DNA from: Streptococcus zalophi
GTDB taxonomy: Bacteria > Bacillota > Bacilli > Lactobacillales > Streptococcaceae
Length of the DNA stretch: 64,000 nucleotides
Assembly (NCBI RefSeq): GCF_016481285.1
Contig: NZ_JAENBP010000002.1
Coordinates: 1 to 64,000, forward strand
Direction of reading: 5' to 3'
Shown here: positions 37,007-45,288 of the stretch, one piece after another
Position numbering within the stretch: position 1 is the first letter of the stretch
How the letters are laid out: the number at the start of each line of letters is the position of its first letter
Position numbers and translations under genes: made by a program
Notes under the pieces: model-generated
Seen by the model: only the letters and a program-made list of their open reading frames with translations
Databases searched by the model: none
Told to the model about the DNA's origin: nothing

Positions 37007-37646
37007 AATATTAAGCCTATTTTCTATCATCTGGCTACTTTCACTAGCGATTTTAGTCACTATTTATTTGGTTTGGCTTAGTTATCCATTAGCCATTGAC
37101 TATTTTAGTCTGGGAGATATCGTCGCTCTACCAGCTAAAAGAATTACAAGTAATTTTAATGATTTAATGTTTTTTTTGACCAATCCTCTAAAATTAGAGT
37201 TGCTGATGCCTGATTTTCCAACTTCTGAAAGTGGACTTAAACACTTTTTTGATGTTAAATGGTTATTTCATCTCGCACAAGCAGTCGCTATCGTTTTAGC
37301 TCTTCCAAGCTTATCGTTTTTTAAAGAAGCTCTTAAAAAACAAAGGTTATGGTATTATCAAAGATACTATTTATTTGCTCTTATTTTACCGGTGTTAGTA
37401 GCTGGTTTTGCTTTTTTTATCAGCTTTGACAATTTTTTTACACTCTTTCACACGCTTTTGTTTCCAGGGGATTCATCATGGTTATTTAATCCAGCTACAG
37501 ATCCTGTGATTTTAATACTGCCAGAAGAGTTTTTCCTAGCTTGTTTTATCGTCTTTTTTATTCTCTATGAAGCTATCATGTTTCTTTTTTATTTGATGGC
37601 AAGACGTTCTCTTTCTAATAAGCTCTCCCAAAGGTCAAAGAAATGA
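36996..37646 (+). CDS. Integral membrane protein, TIGR01906/DUF1461 family
   Basis: The 216-residue protein has four to five membrane segments, starting with [20 protein letters not shown] at about 6-25 and ending with an arginine- and lysine-rich tail. In streptococci this family regularly follows the NagD-like phosphatase, and here the two overlap by 11 bases. Function unknown. A TTG one codon earlier is an alternative start. Confidence 0.85.
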   Translation: MKNKILSLFSIIWLLSLAILVTIYLVWLSYPLAIDYFSLGDIVALPAKRITSNFNDLMFFLTNPLKLELLMPDFPTSESGLKHFFDVKWLFHLAQAVAIVLALPSLSFFKEALKKQRLWYYQRYYLFALILPVLVAGFAFFISFDNFFTLFHTLLFPGDSSWLFNPATDPVILILPEEFFLACFIVFFILYEAIMFLFYLMARRSLSNKLSQRSKK

Positions 37647-37696
37647 TTTTAAGAAAATGGTTTTACTAGCCATCTATTTCCATGAAAGGACAGGAC

Positions 37697-38845
37697 ATGA
37701 TTTATTTTGATAATGCGGCAACGACAATGCCTTATCCAGAAGTTTTAAAAACCTATCAAGACGTTTCCCAAAAAATTATTGGTAACCCATCTAGTTTACA
37801 TCAACTAGGCTCGCAAGCTTCAAGAATTTTAGAAGCTTCAAGAAAGCAAATCGCAGAATTAATTGGTAAGAAGCCTGAGGAGATATTTTTCACATCAGGT
37901 GGAACAGAAAGTGATAACTGGGTGATTAAAGGAGTTGCTTTTGAAAAGATGAGTTTTGGAAAACACATTATCATCTCAAGCATTGAACATCCAGCAGTGA
38001 CTGAATCAGCCAAAGCACTTGAAAAACTTGGATTTGAGATTGATTATGCGCCAGTTAATAAACAAGGATTTGTTATTGTTGAGCATTTGGAAAAAATGGT
38101 ACGAAAAGATACGATTTTAGTTTCTATTATGGCTGTTAATAATGAAATTGGCGCTATTCAACCCATTCAAGAACTTGCTGAAGTTTTAACAGCTTGGCCA
38201 AAAATTTCTTTTCATGTGGATGCTGTTCAAGCTATCGGTAAAATAGATACAAGTGTCTTTCTACCTGAACGTGTTGACTATGCTAGCTTTTCTGGTCATA
38301 AATTCCATGCCATGCGTGGTGTTGGTTTTATTTATAAAAAAGATGGTAAGATGATATCACCGCTTCTATCAGGTGGAGGACAAGAAAGACAATTACGAAG
38401 CACAACTGAAAATGTGCCTGCGATTGTTGCTATGGCAAAAGCCCTTCGTTTAGTCATGGCACAAAGAGACACAGTCAATCAACGTTTAACACAAATGAAA
38501 GAGACTATTTACCAAGCATTGGTAAAAAATAAAGATGTCGTTCTCTTCTCAGAAAATACGGATAATTTTTCACCCCATATCCTTACTTTTGGTATTAAAG
38601 GAATTAGAGGAGAAGTCTTGGTACATGCCTTTGAAGAACATGATATCTATCTCTCAACGACAAGCGCATGTTCATCACGTGCAGGTAAAATTGCAGGGAC
38701 TTTAATCAGTATGGGAGTTGAAACCAGTTTAGCTCAGACAGCTGTAAGAATCAGTCTAAATGATAGTAATAATATGGCAGAAGTGGAACAGTTTTTAACA
38801 GTTTTCAACCATATTTATGAAAAAATGGAAAAAGTGAGAGGTTAG
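37697..38845 (+). CDS. Cysteine desulfurase (NifS/IscS family)
   Basis: The 382-residue PLP enzyme takes sulfur from cysteine. It starts [10 protein letters not shown], has TSGGTESDN (66-74), His98 in SIEHPA, the Schiff-base Lys202 in [10 protein letters not shown] and the active Cys325 in [11 protein letters not shown]. Being one base upstream of thiI, it is probably the dedicated sulfur donor for 4-thiouridine, as NifZ is in Bacillus. AAAGGA lies 6 bases before the chosen ATG; an ATG at 37682 has no such site. Confidence 0.94.
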   Translation: MIYFDNAATTMPYPEVLKTYQDVSQKIIGNPSSLHQLGSQASRILEASRKQIAELIGKKPEEIFFTSGGTESDNWVIKGVAFEKMSFGKHIIISSIEHPAVTESAKALEKLGFEIDYAPVNKQGFVIVEHLEKMVRKDTILVSIMAVNNEIGAIQPIQELAEVLTAWPKISFHVDAVQAIGKIDTSVFLPERVDYASFSGHKFHAMRGVGFIYKKDGKMISPLLSGGGQERQLRSTTENVPAIVAMAKALRLVMAQRDTVNQRLTQMKETIYQALVKNKDVVLFSENTDNFSPHILTFGIKGIRGEVLVHAFEEHDIYLSTTSACSSRAGKIAGTLISMGVETSLAQTAVRISLNDSNNMAEVEQFLTVFNHIYEKMEKVRG

Positions 38846-38846
38846 A

Positions 38847-40061
38847 ATGGAATATTCAGAAATTATGATTCGCTATGGTGAATTATCAACTAAGGGTAAA
38901 AACCGTATGCGTTTCATCAATAAATTAAAGAAAAACATTCAAGATGTGTTATCAATTTATCCTATGGTCAAGGTCACAGCTGATCGTGATCGGGCTCATG
39001 TATTTTTAAATGGGACAAATTATCTACCAGTAGCAGAATCTCTAAAAGAAATCTTTGGTATTCAGGCTTTCTCACCTTCTTATAAGGTTAAAAAAGAAAT
39101 GCCAGCGATCAAACAAGCTGTTCAAGATGTTATGACACACATCTATCAAGAAGGGATGACTTTTAAAATTACAAGTAAGCGAAGCGACCACGACTTTGAG
39201 TTAGATAGTCGTGAGTTGAATCAAGTTTTAGGAGATGCTGTTTTTGACGTTATCCCTGATATCAAGGTTCAAATGAAAAAACCAGATATTGATTTGAAGG
39301 TTGAAATCAGAGATGAAGCAGCTTACTTATCCCATGAAAATATTAAAGGCGCTGGGGGGCTACCGGTTGGAACGTCTGGTAAAGGCATGTTGATGTTATC
39401 TGGCGGTATTGACTCACCCGTTGCAGGCTATCTTGCGCTTAAAAGAGGGGTGTCAATTGAGGTTGTTCATTTTGCTAGTCCACCATATACAAGCCCAGGT
39501 GCCTTAAGAAAAGCGCATGAATTAACTAGAAAATTAGTTAAGTTTGGAGGCAATATTCAATTTATTGAGGTTCCTTTAACTGAAATCCAAGAAGAAATAA
39601 AAAATAAAACACCAGAAGCTTACCTTATGACTTTAACTCGTCGTTTTATGATGCGAATTACTGATGCTATTAGAGAAAAACGTCATGGTCTAGTCATCAT
39701 TAACGGGGAAAGTCTTGGCCAAGTAGCCAGTCAAACGTTAGAAAGTATGCAAGCCATCAATGCAGTGACGTCAACACCAATTATTCGACCTGTTGTCACC
39801 ATGGACAAACTTGAAATCATTGAACTTGCTGAAAAAATTGATACTTTTGATGTTTCTATCCAACCTTTTGAGGATTGTTGTACTATTTTTGCACCAGATC
39901 ATCCTAAGACAACACCAAAAGTAAATAAGGCTGAAATTTATGAAAAGCGTCTTGATGTGGGAGGATTAGTGGCGCGTGCAGTAGCTAATATGAAGATTAT
40001 TGAAATCACTCCTCAAGTGGAAGAAGATAATCTGTCACAACTGATTGATGATTTTCTCTAA
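38847..40061 (+). CDS. thiI: tRNA 4-thiouridine synthase ThiI
   Basis: ThiI adenylates U8 of tRNA and transfers sulfur to it. The 404-residue protein has a ferredoxin-like/THUMP N-terminal part (about 1-165), the PP-loop SGGIDS (185-190), and a conserved [13 protein letters not shown] segment. The rhodanese domain of the E. coli enzyme is absent, as usual in Firmicutes, so sulfur likely comes from the adjacent desulfurase. GAGAGG precedes the start. Confidence 0.96.
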   Translation: MEYSEIMIRYGELSTKGKNRMRFINKLKKNIQDVLSIYPMVKVTADRDRAHVFLNGTNYLPVAESLKEIFGIQAFSPSYKVKKEMPAIKQAVQDVMTHIYQEGMTFKITSKRSDHDFELDSRELNQVLGDAVFDVIPDIKVQMKKPDIDLKVEIRDEAAYLSHENIKGAGGLPVGTSGKGMLMLSGGIDSPVAGYLALKRGVSIEVVHFASPPYTSPGALRKAHELTRKLVKFGGNIQFIEVPLTEIQEEIKNKTPEAYLMTLTRRFMMRITDAIREKRHGLVIINGESLGQVASQTLESMQAINAVTSTPIIRPVVTMDKLEIIELAEKIDTFDVSIQPFEDCCTIFAPDHPKTTPKVNKAEIYEKRLDVGGLVARAVANMKIIEITPQVEEDNLSQLIDDFL

Positions 40062-40066
40062 AAAAG

Positions 40067-40104
40067 AAAAACTAGGAAAAGAAGATCTTTTTCTAGTTTT
40101 TTAT
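40067..40104 (+). terminator. Terminator after thiI
   Basis: AAAACTAGGAAAAG and CTTTTTCTAGTTTT (40068-40081, 40087-40100) pair with one mismatch around a short loop, followed by Ts. Confidence 0.85.
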
Positions 40105-40110
40105 TTTTAC

Positions 40111-40139
40111 TTATCAAGTATTGTAAAATAGAGTATAAT
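40111..40139 (+). promoter_or_regulatory. Promoter of the capA-like gene
   Basis: TTATCA (40111-40116), 17-base spacer, TATAAT (40134-40139); GTAAGGAG follows at once, giving a very short leader. Confidence 0.75.
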
Positions 40140-40159
40140 AGTTGTAAGGAGAAAATGGT

Positions 40160-41368
40160 ATGTTTAAATTTAAAAGAGAAACATTATTACTACTATTATC
40201 AGTCTTATCATTATTGGCAATTACCTTTTTGGGTATCCTGATTAATCGTTCACAATTAACATCAACAAAACCCATAGAGAAGTCAACAAAAAAAACTGAT
40301 AACTCAGTGAAAACAGCTAGAGTAGTGGCTAATGGTGATATTTTATTACACGATATTTTATACACTAGTGCTAGAAAATCTGATGATAGTTATGATTTTA
40401 CACCTTATTTTGAATATGCTAAAAGTTGGATTAGTGACCCTGATTTAGCGATTGGTGACTATGAAGGAACGATAAGTCCAGACTTTCCACTAGCCGGTTA
40501 TCCTTTATTTAATGCCCCTAGTGAAATTGCTGAAAATTTAAAAAGTGTCGGCTATGATGTAGTTGATTTAGCTCATAACCATATTCTTGATTCTCAACTA
40601 GCTGGTGCACTTAACACAGTTGATGTCTTTCAAGAACAAGGTATTGACTCAGTTGGTGTTTATAAAACTAATCGCGAGACAGAAGATATTCTCATCAAGG
40701 AAGTTAATGGGATAAAGATTGCAATTTTAGCTTATGCCTATGGTTATAATGGCATGGAAGCCAACTTGACTCAAGAGGAATACGAAAAACACTTGTCCGA
40801 TTTAAATGAAGAAAAAATGCAAGTTGAAATTGAAGAAGCTGAAGAAAAAGCTGACGTCACTATTATCATGCCACAAATGGGCGTTGAATATCAAAGAGAA
40901 CCAACTCAAGAACAAATTGACCTTTATCATAAAATGATTGATTGGGGAGCAGATGTTGTTTTTGGAGGTCATCCTCACGTGACAGAACCTTCAGAAATTG
41001 TTGAAAAAGATGGTCAAAATAAATTAATCATCTATTCGATGGGTAATTTTATTTCAAATCAACGTCTTGAGACTGTTGATGATATCTGGACAGAACGTGG
41101 CGTTTTAATGGATGTTACCTTTGAAAAGAAAGGTGATAAAACAACGATTAAAACAGCTAAAGCTCATCCTACACAAGTATGGTCTTGGGGAAAAGGTGAG
41201 TATGGTATAGAAGGTTATGAATATCGTGATTATCGTGTTTTGATTTTGGAAGATTTCATCGCAGGTGGCAAATATAGAGATACAATAGATGATGCGATGA
41301 AAGAAAAAGTTGATTTAGCTTATAAAGAAATGAATGAATTGGTGGATTTAAAATGGCCGAGCAATTAA
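40160..41368 (+). CDS. CapA-family (PgsA-like) surface protein
   Basis: The 402-residue protein has an N-terminal membrane anchor (about 8-28) and an extracellular CapA domain of the calcineurin-like metallophosphoesterase type. Motifs are VVANGDILLHD, DYEGTIS, DLAHNHILD, VVFGGHPHVTEP and YSMGNFISNQ, which supply metal-binding Asp, Asn and His. CapA/PgsA proteins are known from poly-gamma-glutamate synthesis, but no PgsB or PgsC genes are present here, so a role in a glutamate capsule is unlikely. It stands alone with a GNAT gene that overlaps its end. Confidence 0.9.
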   Translation: MFKFKRETLLLLLSVLSLLAITFLGILINRSQLTSTKPIEKSTKKTDNSVKTARVVANGDILLHDILYTSARKSDDSYDFTPYFEYAKSWISDPDLAIGDYEGTISPDFPLAGYPLFNAPSEIAENLKSVGYDVVDLAHNHILDSQLAGALNTVDVFQEQGIDSVGVYKTNRETEDILIKEVNGIKIAILAYAYGYNGMEANLTQEEYEKHLSDLNEEKMQVEIEEAEEKADVTIIMPQMGVEYQREPTQEQIDLYHKMIDWGADVVFGGHPHVTEPSEIVEKDGQNKLIIYSMGNFISNQRLETVDDIWTERGVLMDVTFEKKGDKTTIKTAKAHPTQVWSWGKGEYGIEGYEYRDYRVLILEDFIAGGKYRDTIDDAMKEKVDLAYKEMNELVDLKWPSN

Positions 41369-41892
41369 TCCAAAAGAAAGTGACTCTATTTTCAAAAGTC
41401 TCTAAAGATGTTAAAGAATTATACTTATCAGCCTTTCCAGAAGTTGAAAGATTTCCCTATCTCCCTTTATTATTAAATGCTTACCGACGTGATATTGAGT
41501 TTATTGCTTATTATGATGATGATAAATTTGTCGGCCTATCTTATATTATATTTTCCAAACACTTTGTTTTTCTCTTATTTTTAGCAGTTAATCCCTTACA
41601 TCGCAATCAATCCTATGGCAGTCGTTTATTAAATACCATCAGATCATCATCAAAAGGTCGTCCAGTTGTTTTAGCCATTGAAGAAATGGATGAAGAAGCA
41701 GATAATTACCAAGAACGTTTGAATCGTCTTGCTTTTTATGAGAAAAATGGTTATCATTTGATGCCACATTTTTACTATGAAATGGGTGAAAAGTATCAAC
41801 TATTGTCAACTAGTAGTGAGATTGATATGGGAGAATTCAAAAAAATGCTTCGAAAAATATCTTATGGTATTATTCCTATCGATATTGATTAA
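41353..41892 (+). CDS. GNAT-family acetyltransferase
   Basis: The 179-residue protein has the GNAT acetyl-CoA motif: a beta strand FVFLLFLAVN followed by the pyrophosphate loop HRNQSYGSRLL (about 79-90), and the later YEKNGYH segment. The substrate is unknown. It overlaps the CapA-like gene by 16 bases, so the two are co-translated. TTGGTGG lies upstream of the start. Confidence 0.85.
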   Translation: MAEQLIQKKVTLFSKVSKDVKELYLSAFPEVERFPYLPLLLNAYRRDIEFIAYYDDDKFVGLSYIIFSKHFVFLLFLAVNPLHRNQSYGSRLLNTIRSSSKGRPVVLAIEEMDEEADNYQERLNRLAFYEKNGYHLMPHFYYEMGEKYQLLSTSSEIDMGEFKKMLRKISYGIIPIDID

Positions 41893-41919
41893 AAAAATAA
41901 GAATAATCGTTTAAAACCC

Positions 41920-41948
41920 TTGTCAAAGACTAGAAATAGTGGTAAAAT
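41920..41948 (+). promoter_or_regulatory. rplU operon promoter
   Basis: TTGTCA (41920-41925), 17-base spacer, TAAAAT (41943-41948) with TG at 41940-41941. Predicted start about 41955. Confidence 0.8.
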
Positions 41949-41954
41949 TGTAAC

Positions 41955-42057
41955 GTTGACTAAATGCACATCCCGTGCAACCGCGCGACTATTGTTTTAA
42001 GTAGATATAATCTCACAATACAAGGCGAGTCTTCACAAAAATTATAGGAGGTGCATC
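41955..42057 (+). promoter_or_regulatory. Ribosomal protein L21 leader
   Basis: The roughly 100-base leader before rplU has the features of the Firmicute L21 leader. A 5' hairpin TGCAC/GTGCA (41965-41969, 41975-41979) is followed by a C/G-rich segment (CCGCGCGAC). Its ATGCACATCC (41964-41973) can pair, with one mismatch, to GGAGGTGCAT (42047-42056), which contains the rplU Shine-Dalgarno sequence. The hairpin and the long-range pairing exclude each other. This fits autogenous control by L21, an inference from family knowledge. Confidence 0.8.
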
Positions 42058-42372
42058 ATGAGCACATATGCAATCATTAAAACTGGTGGCAAACAAGTTA
42101 AAGTTGAAGTTGATCAAGCGATTTACATTGAAAAACTTGACGTTGAAGCAGGAGCAGAAGTTACTTTTGACGAAGTTGTTCTTGTTGGTGGCGAAAAAAC
42201 AGTTGTTGGAACACCATTAGTATCTGGCGCAACAGTTGTTGGAACTGTTGAAAAACAAGGTAAACAAAAGAAAGTTGTTACTTTCAAATATAAACCTAAA
42301 AAAGGTAGTCACCGTAAACAAGGTCACCGCCAACCATATACAAAGGTTATCATTAAAGCCATCAACGCTTAA
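42058..42372 (+). CDS. rplU: 50S ribosomal protein L21
   Basis: The 104-residue protein begins [17 protein letters not shown] and ends [19 protein letters not shown] as two typical blocks of L21, which binds 23S rRNA. AGGAGGTG precedes the start, within the regulatory leader. First gene of rplU-prp-rpmA. Confidence 0.98.
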   Translation: MSTYAIIKTGGKQVKVEVDQAIYIEKLDVEAGAEVTFDEVVLVGGEKTVVGTPLVSGATVVGTVEKQGKQKKVVTFKYKPKKGSHRKQGHRQPYTKVIIKAINA

Positions 42373-42385
42373 AAAGGAATAACAC

Positions 42386-42727
42386 ATGATTAAAGCAACC
42401 ATATCAAAATTATCTAATGGCGATCCTGTTAACATTAAAATAATGGGCCACGCTGCCAGTGGAGAATATGGCCACGATGTCATGTGTGCAGCTGTATCTA
42501 CTCTATCAGTTAATTTGATTAATTCTTTAGAGCATTTAGCAGCTTATATTCCAAAGTATCGTATTAATGATATTACGGGTGGTGAGATGATTATTGATTT
42601 TTCAAATCTTGACACCACACCTAATAAAGAAATCATTCAACTTTTATTTGAATCATTTCTACTTGGGATGACAAAACTTTCTGAGGACTCCCCAGAATAT
42701 GTCAAAACAAGCGTCATGACAAACTAA
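42386..42727 (+). CDS. prp: Ribosomal-processing cysteine protease Prp
   Basis: Prp removes the N-terminal extension of L27, a step needed for active ribosomes in Firmicutes. The 113-residue protein has the catalytic pair His22 and Cys34 in MGHAASGEYGHDVMCAAVS. It lies between the L21 and L27 genes, next to its substrate, whose leader ends NLQLF before AHKKGGG in this window. The chosen ATG has AAGGA upstream. Confidence 0.96.
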   Translation: MIKATISKLSNGDPVNIKIMGHAASGEYGHDVMCAAVSTLSVNLINSLEHLAAYIPKYRINDITGGEMIIDFSNLDTTPNKEIIQLLFESFLLGMTKLSEDSPEYVKTSVMTN

Positions 42728-42748
42728 CAAAAGAGAGGAAATAACATT

Positions 42749-43042
42749 ATGTTAAAAATGAATCTTGCTAACTTGCAACTTTTCGCCCACAAAAAAGGTG
42801 GAGGATCTACTTCAAACGGACGTGATTCTCAATCTAAACGTTTAGGAGCTAAAGCAGCTGACGGACAAACTGTTACTGGCGGCTCAATTCTTTACCGTCA
42901 ACGTGGAACACACATCTATCCAGGTGTTAACGTTGGACGTGGTGGAGATGACACACTTTTTGCTAAAGTTGAAGGTGTTGTTCGCTTCGAACGTAAAGGA
43001 CGTGACAAAAAACAAGTTTCTGTCTATCCAATTGCAAAATAA
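42749..43042 (+). CDS. rpmA: 50S ribosomal protein L27 with cleavable leader
   Basis: The 97-residue precursor starts [12 protein letters not shown], and mature L27 begins [15 protein letters not shown]. Prp is expected to cut between Phe12 and Ala13, so mature L27 has 85 residues with its N-terminal tail near the peptidyl transferase centre. GAGAGG lies upstream. It is the last gene of the L21 operon. Confidence 0.98.
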   Translation: MLKMNLANLQLFAHKKGGGSTSNGRDSQSKRLGAKAADGQTVTGGSILYRQRGTHIYPGVNVGRGGDDTLFAKVEGVVRFERKGRDKKQVSVYPIAK

Positions 43043-43055
43043 TAAGACACTAATA

Positions 43056-43087
43056 AAAACTTTCTCTGTTTTTAGAGAAAGTTTTTT
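43056..43087 (+). terminator. Terminator after rpmA
   Basis: AAAACTTTCTCT (43056-43067) and AGAGAAAGTTTT (43074-43085) pair perfectly, followed by Ts. Confidence 0.9.
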
Positions 43088-43126
43088 CTTTACTTAAAAC
43101 TTGACATTTTTTCAATAGTTATCTTA

Positions 43127-43135
43127 TGGTATAAT
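43127..43135 (+). promoter_or_regulatory. lspA promoter (extended -10)
   Basis: TGGTATAAT lies 50 bases before lspA. A TTGACA at 43101 is 23 bases away, too far to serve as a normal -35. Confidence 0.65.
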
Positions 43136-43185
43136 AATGTCAGATATTTTTAAAAGACTGTCAAAGAAAGGTTTTAAAAGACCAA

Positions 43186-43632
43186 ATGAAGAAAATACAT
43201 TTTATTAGTATAGGTATTGTTCTAATTATTTTAGACCAATTGAGTAAGTTATGGATTGTTTCTAATATTTCTCTTGGTGAGGTTAAAGCATTTTTACCTG
43301 GTGTATTTAGTTTAACTTATTTAAGAAATTACGGGGCTGCTTTTTCAATCCTTCAAAATCAGCAATGGTTTTTCTTCGTGATAACCATCGCTTTTCTTGG
43401 GGCTGCTACTCGCTTTTTTATTAAGTCAAAAGATCATCAAATCATCACTCGAATAGGACTCTTATTAATTCTATCAGGCGGTATTGGTAATTTTATTGAC
43501 CGTTTGCGTTTAGGATATGTTGTTGATATGATTCAGTTGGATTTTATGGATTTTGCCATATTTAACGTTGCTGATTCTTATTTAACTGTCGGTGTCCTTG
43601 TTCTTGTTTTAGCATTATGGAAAGAAAATTAA
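43186..43632 (+). CDS. lspA: Lipoprotein signal peptidase
   Basis: LspA removes signal peptides from prolipoproteins such as the three YehR-like ones in this window. The 148-residue membrane protein has four membrane segments and the catalytic Asp114 (GYVVDMI) and Asp130 (NVADSYL), with NYGAAFSI and GNFIDR in the conserved blocks. The ribosome binding site is weak: GAAAGG is about 14 bases from the ATG. Confidence 0.96.
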   Translation: MKKIHFISIGIVLIILDQLSKLWIVSNISLGEVKAFLPGVFSLTYLRNYGAAFSILQNQQWFFFVITIAFLGAATRFFIKSKDHQIITRIGLLLILSGGIGNFIDRLRLGYVVDMIQLDFMDFAIFNVADSYLTVGVLVLVLALWKEN

Positions 43633-43633
43633 A

Positions 43634-44530
43634 ATGAAATTAATCATCAAAGAAGCAGGTCATCGTCTAGATAAGGTACTTGCTGATTATACTGAATTGT
43701 CACGTGCACAAGCCAATGAAGAAATTAAAAAGGGTATTGTTACCGTTAATGATAAAAAGGTTAAGCCAAAATACGCTGTCAAGATCGGTGATGTGGTCAC
43801 TTACGAAATTCCCAAAGAGATTGTTTTAGAATATGTGGCAGAAGATATTCCTATCCAAATTATTTATGAAGATGACGATGTAGCAGTAGTCAATAAGCCT
43901 CAAGGAATGGTTGTTCATCCTTCTCATGGTCACCCATCAAAAACACTTGTTAATGCTTTATTGTTTCATATTAAAAATTTATCAAGCATTAATGGTGTCA
44001 TTAGACCTGGCATTGTTCACCGGATTGACAAAGATACTTCTGGATTATTAATGATAGCTAAAAATGATAATGCCCATCAATTACTAGCACAAGAATTAAA
44101 AGACAAGAAGTCCTATCGCCATTATCTGGCCATTGTTCATGGTAATCTTCCTAACGATCGTGGTGTTATTGAGGCACCTATTGCAAGAAGTGACAAAGAT
44201 CGTAAAAAACAAGCAGTCAAAACAGGTGGTAAACCTGCACTGACAAGATTTGAAGTTTTAGAGAGATTTGGGGATTATACTTTAGTGTCCTTGACGTTAG
44301 AAACAGGGAGAACTCATCAAATTAGAGTTCATATGGCTTATATTGGTCATCCTATTGCTGGAGATCCTTTATATGGACCAAGAAAAACACTAAATGGTCA
44401 TGGACAATTTTTACATGCTAAAACCATCGGTTTTACTCATCCAAAAACCAAAAAAACAATGACATTTTCTGTTGAACCACCTGAAATTTTCCAAAAGACC
44501 TTACAACAGCTAAGAGATTTAAATAATTAG
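43634..44530 (+). CDS. Pseudouridine synthase, RluD family
   Basis: The 298-residue enzyme has an N-terminal S4 RNA-binding domain (about 10-60) and the pseudouridine synthase domain with catalytic Asp132 in HRIDKDTSGLL, then LETGRTHQIRVH. It modifies uridines in 23S rRNA (RluD-like). It begins one base after lspA, the standard lspA-rluD arrangement of Firmicutes. Confidence 0.95.
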   Translation: MKLIIKEAGHRLDKVLADYTELSRAQANEEIKKGIVTVNDKKVKPKYAVKIGDVVTYEIPKEIVLEYVAEDIPIQIIYEDDDVAVVNKPQGMVVHPSHGHPSKTLVNALLFHIKNLSSINGVIRPGIVHRIDKDTSGLLMIAKNDNAHQLLAQELKDKKSYRHYLAIVHGNLPNDRGVIEAPIARSDKDRKKQAVKTGGKPALTRFEVLERFGDYTLVSLTLETGRTHQIRVHMAYIGHPIAGDPLYGPRKTLNGHGQFLHAKTIGFTHPKTKKTMTFSVEPPEIFQKTLQQLRDLNN

Positions 44531-44577
44531 AATCATTCAACACATTTATGTTTTCTTATAAAAAAATAAAAAAAGAC

Positions 44578-44606
44578 TTGTTAAAAGTTAGATAATGTGA
44601 TATTCT
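44578..44606 (+). promoter_or_regulatory. pyr operon promoter
   Basis: TTGTTA (44578-44583), 17-base spacer, TATTCT (44601-44606). It places the transcript start just before the PyrR-binding leader. Confidence 0.7.
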
Positions 44607-44611
44607 TTTAT

Positions 44612-44727
44612 AAAAATAAGATCCTTTAAAATTGTCCCGTGAGGCAATCAAGGTGAGCATAAAAAAAGCATAGGTCCCCTTATGCTTAGATTTTTTCTGT
44701 GGTCTCCTTGAAAAAGGAGACTTTTTT
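44612..44727 (+). promoter_or_regulatory. PyrR-dependent transcription attenuator
   Basis: The leader has a PyrR-binding hairpin loop TTGTCCCGTGAGGCAA (44632-44647), close to the consensus seen in pyr leaders. A hairpin of AAGCATA/TATGCTT follows, then a terminator with GTCTCCTT (44702-44709) and AAGGAGAC (44714-44721) plus six Ts. With UMP bound, PyrR should stabilise the first hairpin and let the terminator form. It stands before pyrR itself. Confidence 0.85.
44702..44727 (+). terminator. Attenuator terminator of the pyr leader
   Basis: Perfect 8-bp stem GTCTCCTT/AAGGAGAC with loop GAAA, a GNRA tetraloop, followed by TTTTTT. Confidence 0.9.
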
Positions 44728-44749
44728 AATAGAAAAAAGGAGACAAAGG

Positions 44750-45271
44750 GTGAAAAGCAAAAAAATTGTTGATGATATCACGATGCAACGAGCCATCACG
44801 CGAATAACTTATGAAATCATTGAACGCAATAAAATCCTTGACAACATTGTTTTAGCAGGGATAAAAACACGTGGTGTTTATATTGCACAAAGGATACAAG
44901 AGAAATTAAATCAGTTAGAAGGTATTTCTCTCCCTGTAGGTGAAATTGATACCAAAGCTTTTAGAGATGATATCAAGGTGGAAGAAGATACTACAAAAAT
45001 TCCAATTGACGTCACTGATAAAGATGTTATTTTAGTTGATGATGTTCTCTACACTGGTCGCACCATTCGTGCTGCGATTGATAACTTAGTTAGTTTAGGA
45101 CGTCCTGCTAGAATTGCTTTGGCCGTTCTTGTTGATCGTGGCCATAGGGAATTGCCTATTCGAGCAGACTATGTTGGTAAAAATATCCCAACCAGTTCAA
45201 CAGAAGAAATTATTGTTAAAATGTCTGAAGTTGATAATGAAGATGCAATTATTCTAAATGACCCAAGTTAA
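44750..45271 (+). CDS. pyrR: Bifunctional pyr regulator/uracil phosphoribosyltransferase PyrR, GTG start
   Basis: PyrR binds pyr leader RNA in response to UMP and has weak uracil phosphoribosyltransferase activity. The 173-residue protein has the PRPP motif [17 protein letters not shown] and the RNA-facing basic region near [13 protein letters not shown]. The GTG at 44750 is preceded by AAAAGGAGAC; an upstream GTG (44699) lies in the attenuator hairpin and is not credible. It controls itself and pyrP through the leader. Confidence 0.96.
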   Translation: MKSKKIVDDITMQRAITRITYEIIERNKILDNIVLAGIKTRGVYIAQRIQEKLNQLEGISLPVGEIDTKAFRDDIKVEEDTTKIPIDVTDKDVILVDDVLYTGRTIRAAIDNLVSLGRPARIALAVLVDRGHRELPIRADYVGKNIPTSSTEEIIVKMSEVDNEDAIILNDPS

Positions 45272-45288
45272 AAAGGAGATAATAAATA

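Noticed and set aside
43101..43106. TTGACA as -35 of lspA
   Set aside because: It is 23 bases from the -10 box, outside the workable range; the extended -10 is sufficient.
44699..44749. Longer N-terminus for PyrR from the GTG at 44699
   Set aside because: This start is in the attenuator terminator stem and would not be reached as a usable leader; AAAAGGAG marks the GTG at 44750.
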